This document shows positions 12,854 through 13,097 of a stretch of DNA of 13,097 bases, piece by piece. A program made the position numbers and the translations under genes. The DNA is from Clostridia bacterium (GTDB lineage: Bacteria > Bacillota > Clostridia > Christensenellales > CAG-138). Each line of letters starts with the position of its first letter. The first letter of the stretch is position 1. The notes under the pieces are model-generated. The model saw only the letters and a list, made by a program, of their open reading frames with translations, did no database searches and had not been told where the DNA came from. The stretch is taken from NCBI GenBank assembly GCA_030530185.1, contig JAUMVL010000004.1, positions 1 through 13,097 of the forward strand, read 5' to 3'.

Positions 12854-13097
12854 ATGTATACGGCAAAGGTGATTACGGTCTCGGATCGCTGCGCAAAAGG
12901 CGAAGCGATCGACCAAAGCGGTCCGGTGGTAAAGGAACTGCTTGCGTCCGCCGGATATGCGGTCGGCGAACTCGGATTAACGTCCGACGAGCCGGATGAA
13001 ATCAAAGCGGCGCTGATCGCGGCGGTAAATGAGGATTTCGCGCTGATCGTTACAACGGGCGGCACGGGGTTTGCCCCGCGTGACAACACGCCCGAAG
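12854..13097 (+). CDS. MoaB/MogA-type molybdopterin adenylyltransferase, N-terminal part
   Basis: The first 81 codons of a gene cut by the window end. The product is a small MoCF-fold protein: VITVSDRCAKGE (7-18), DQSGP (20-24), and the active-site loop TTGGTGFAPRDNTPE (67-81), which binds molybdopterin and nucleotide. MogA and MoaB in this family adenylylate molybdopterin before metal insertion by MoeA. A short stand-alone MogA or MoaB (about 160-170 residues) or a fusion cannot be told apart without the rest. GAGGA (12845-12849) precedes ATG 12854, and the gene follows the MoeA-like gene after 7 bases, clearly in the same operon. A standard member in sequence, with no oddity in the visible part. 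Confidence 0.9.
   Translation, partial: MYTAKVITVSDRCAKGEAIDQSGPVVKELLASAGYAVGELGLTSDEPDEIKAALIAAVNEDFALIVTTGGTGFAPRDNTPE

Noticed and set aside
1..13097. CRISPR arrays, insertion sequences, tRNA or rRNA genes, toxin-antitoxin or phage genes.
   Set aside because: I found no regularly spaced repeats, transposase motifs, RNA genes or defence genes on reading both strands.

Overview
The window looks like chromosomal DNA of a fairly GC-rich member of the Clostridia (Firmicutes). The grounds are the gene repertoire (a YhaM-type exoribonuclease, a MetNI-Q methionine importer with lipoprotein MetQ, a YkuD lipoprotein, an mnmG-rsmG pair), strong GGAGG ribosome binding sites, sigma-A type promoters and intrinsic terminators with T-runs. 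An uncultured gut clostridium is my best guess. The lineage is inference; no rRNA or marker comparison was possible.

Layout. Positions 29-3648 (+ strand) hold four envelope or hypothetical genes: a rhodanese plus cyclophilin-like lipoprotein, a membrane-anchored alpha/beta hydrolase, a hemolysin III/TrhA-family membrane protein with its own promoter, and a YkuD (L,D-transpeptidase-like) lipoprotein. A near-perfect bidirectional terminator (3669-3708) separates them from the convergent minus-strand block. That block, read right to left, is mnmG-rsmG (9148 down to 6607), then a strong promoter, a leader region and metQ-metN-metI (6283 down to 3713). A divergent promoter region (9149-9280) separates mnmG from yhaM on the + strand. 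After a clean terminator (10236-10264) comes a molybdenum-cofactor operon to the window end: moaA, moaC, a MoeA-like molybdopterin-binding protein and a truncated moaB/mogA-type gene.

Two things stand out. First, metQ appears to encode a circularly permuted substrate-binding protein. The half that is normally C-terminal follows the signal peptide directly, and the normal mature N-terminal half comes last, ending exactly where the usual junction between the halves lies. The reading frame is intact, the total length is normal, and lipobox, promoter and partner genes are all present. Second, the 237-base transcript leader of metQNI carries a 29-codon reading frame with a good ribosome binding site and six methionine codons, four of them within eight codons. 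An intrinsic terminator follows just before metQ. This is the architecture of a leader-peptide transcription attenuator for methionine. I see no S-box (SAM-I) or T-box core there.

The other genes are ordinary housekeeping or cofactor genes. Smaller regulatory points are an inverted repeat over the yhaM -10 box, a hairpin/palindrome in the moaA leader, and a cysteine cluster at the C-terminus of the MoeA-like protein.
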